This document shows positions 63,960 to 64,000 of a DNA stretch of 64,000 nt, one piece after another; the first letter of the stretch is position 1; each line of letters begins with the position of its first letter. A program made the translations under genes and the position numbers. Origin of the DNA: Gulosibacter sp. 10 (GTDB taxonomy: Bacteria > Actinomycetota > Actinomycetes > Actinomycetales > Microbacteriaceae). A model generated the notes under the pieces. The model ran no database searches and was not told where the DNA came from. It saw nothing but the letters and a program-made list of their open reading frames with translations. The DNA is taken from the NCBI RefSeq assembly GCF_900163695.1, contig NZ_FUIC01000038.1, forward strand, positions 1 through 64,000, written 5' to 3'.

Positions 63960-64000
63960 CGGGGCGTTCCGGCCCGCCGTGGGATGATGCGGCCGTGATC

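Overview
High-GC, densely packed DNA with long GC-driven antisense open frames, an actinobacterial dnaX/recR and holB/tmk/topA order, a small-type SRP RNA and a DUF4244 pilin. Family-level inference: Actinomycetota, most likely Microbacteriaceae (Leucobacter/Microbacterium-like); genus is a guess. No taxonomic search was possible.

Layout. (1) 1-5429: right end of an integrative, prophage-like element that abuts the 3' end of tRNA-Thr(CGT). It holds a tyrosine integrase, an ImmA/IrrE-type protease, two divergent and mutually similar HTH regulators around three GTACC-type operators, a Rha/KilAC-like antirepressor, and a leftward chain of small translationally coupled genes ending in a beta-helix repeat protein. 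Its left end lies outside the window. (2) 5574-15353: secreted tripeptidyl-aminopeptidase-like lipoprotein, holB, tmk, topA, and a compact Tad pilus operon (tadA, fused tadBC, DUF4244 pilin, TadE, TadE-like). (3) 15951-30950: amine oxidase plus APC permease with a TetR regulator, acetyl-CoA synthetase, ridA and a DUF4177-like minigene, a PASTA penicillin-binding protein, metallophosphoesterase, tRNA-Pro(CGG), DEAD-box helicase, thymidine kinase, an MDR oxidoreductase and uridine kinase.

(4) 30955-51007 is the most interesting block: mqo; the glycerate pathway (hyi-glxR-gcl-glxK); malic enzyme-malate synthase-DUF6986 aldolase-allE; an IclR regulator; aceE; and a urate operon (uraD-uraH-uricase-NCS2 permease) followed upstream by the peroxiredoxin bcp. 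Together they can take urate toward allantoin and dispose of glyoxylate in two ways. One is the glycerate route, for biosynthesis. The other is a malate synthase/malic enzyme/pyruvate dehydrogenase loop (the dicarboxylic acid cycle), for energy. A motif CATTRCGGAA recurs upstream of hyi, uraD and bcp, with a related site between malic enzyme and iclR, which suggests one regulon.

(5) 51708-63888: asd-lysC with a probable internal LysC-beta start, recR-dnaX, pta-ackA, SRP RNA, an aldo/keto reductase and an unknown membrane protein flanked by related inverted repeats.

Three families of unexplained intergenic repeats occur: a 30-bp-periodic CGGATGTGAG family at 15.6 and 28.0-28.5 kb, a three-copy direct repeat at 51.1-51.6 kb, and the inverted repeats around 63.0-63.96 kb.
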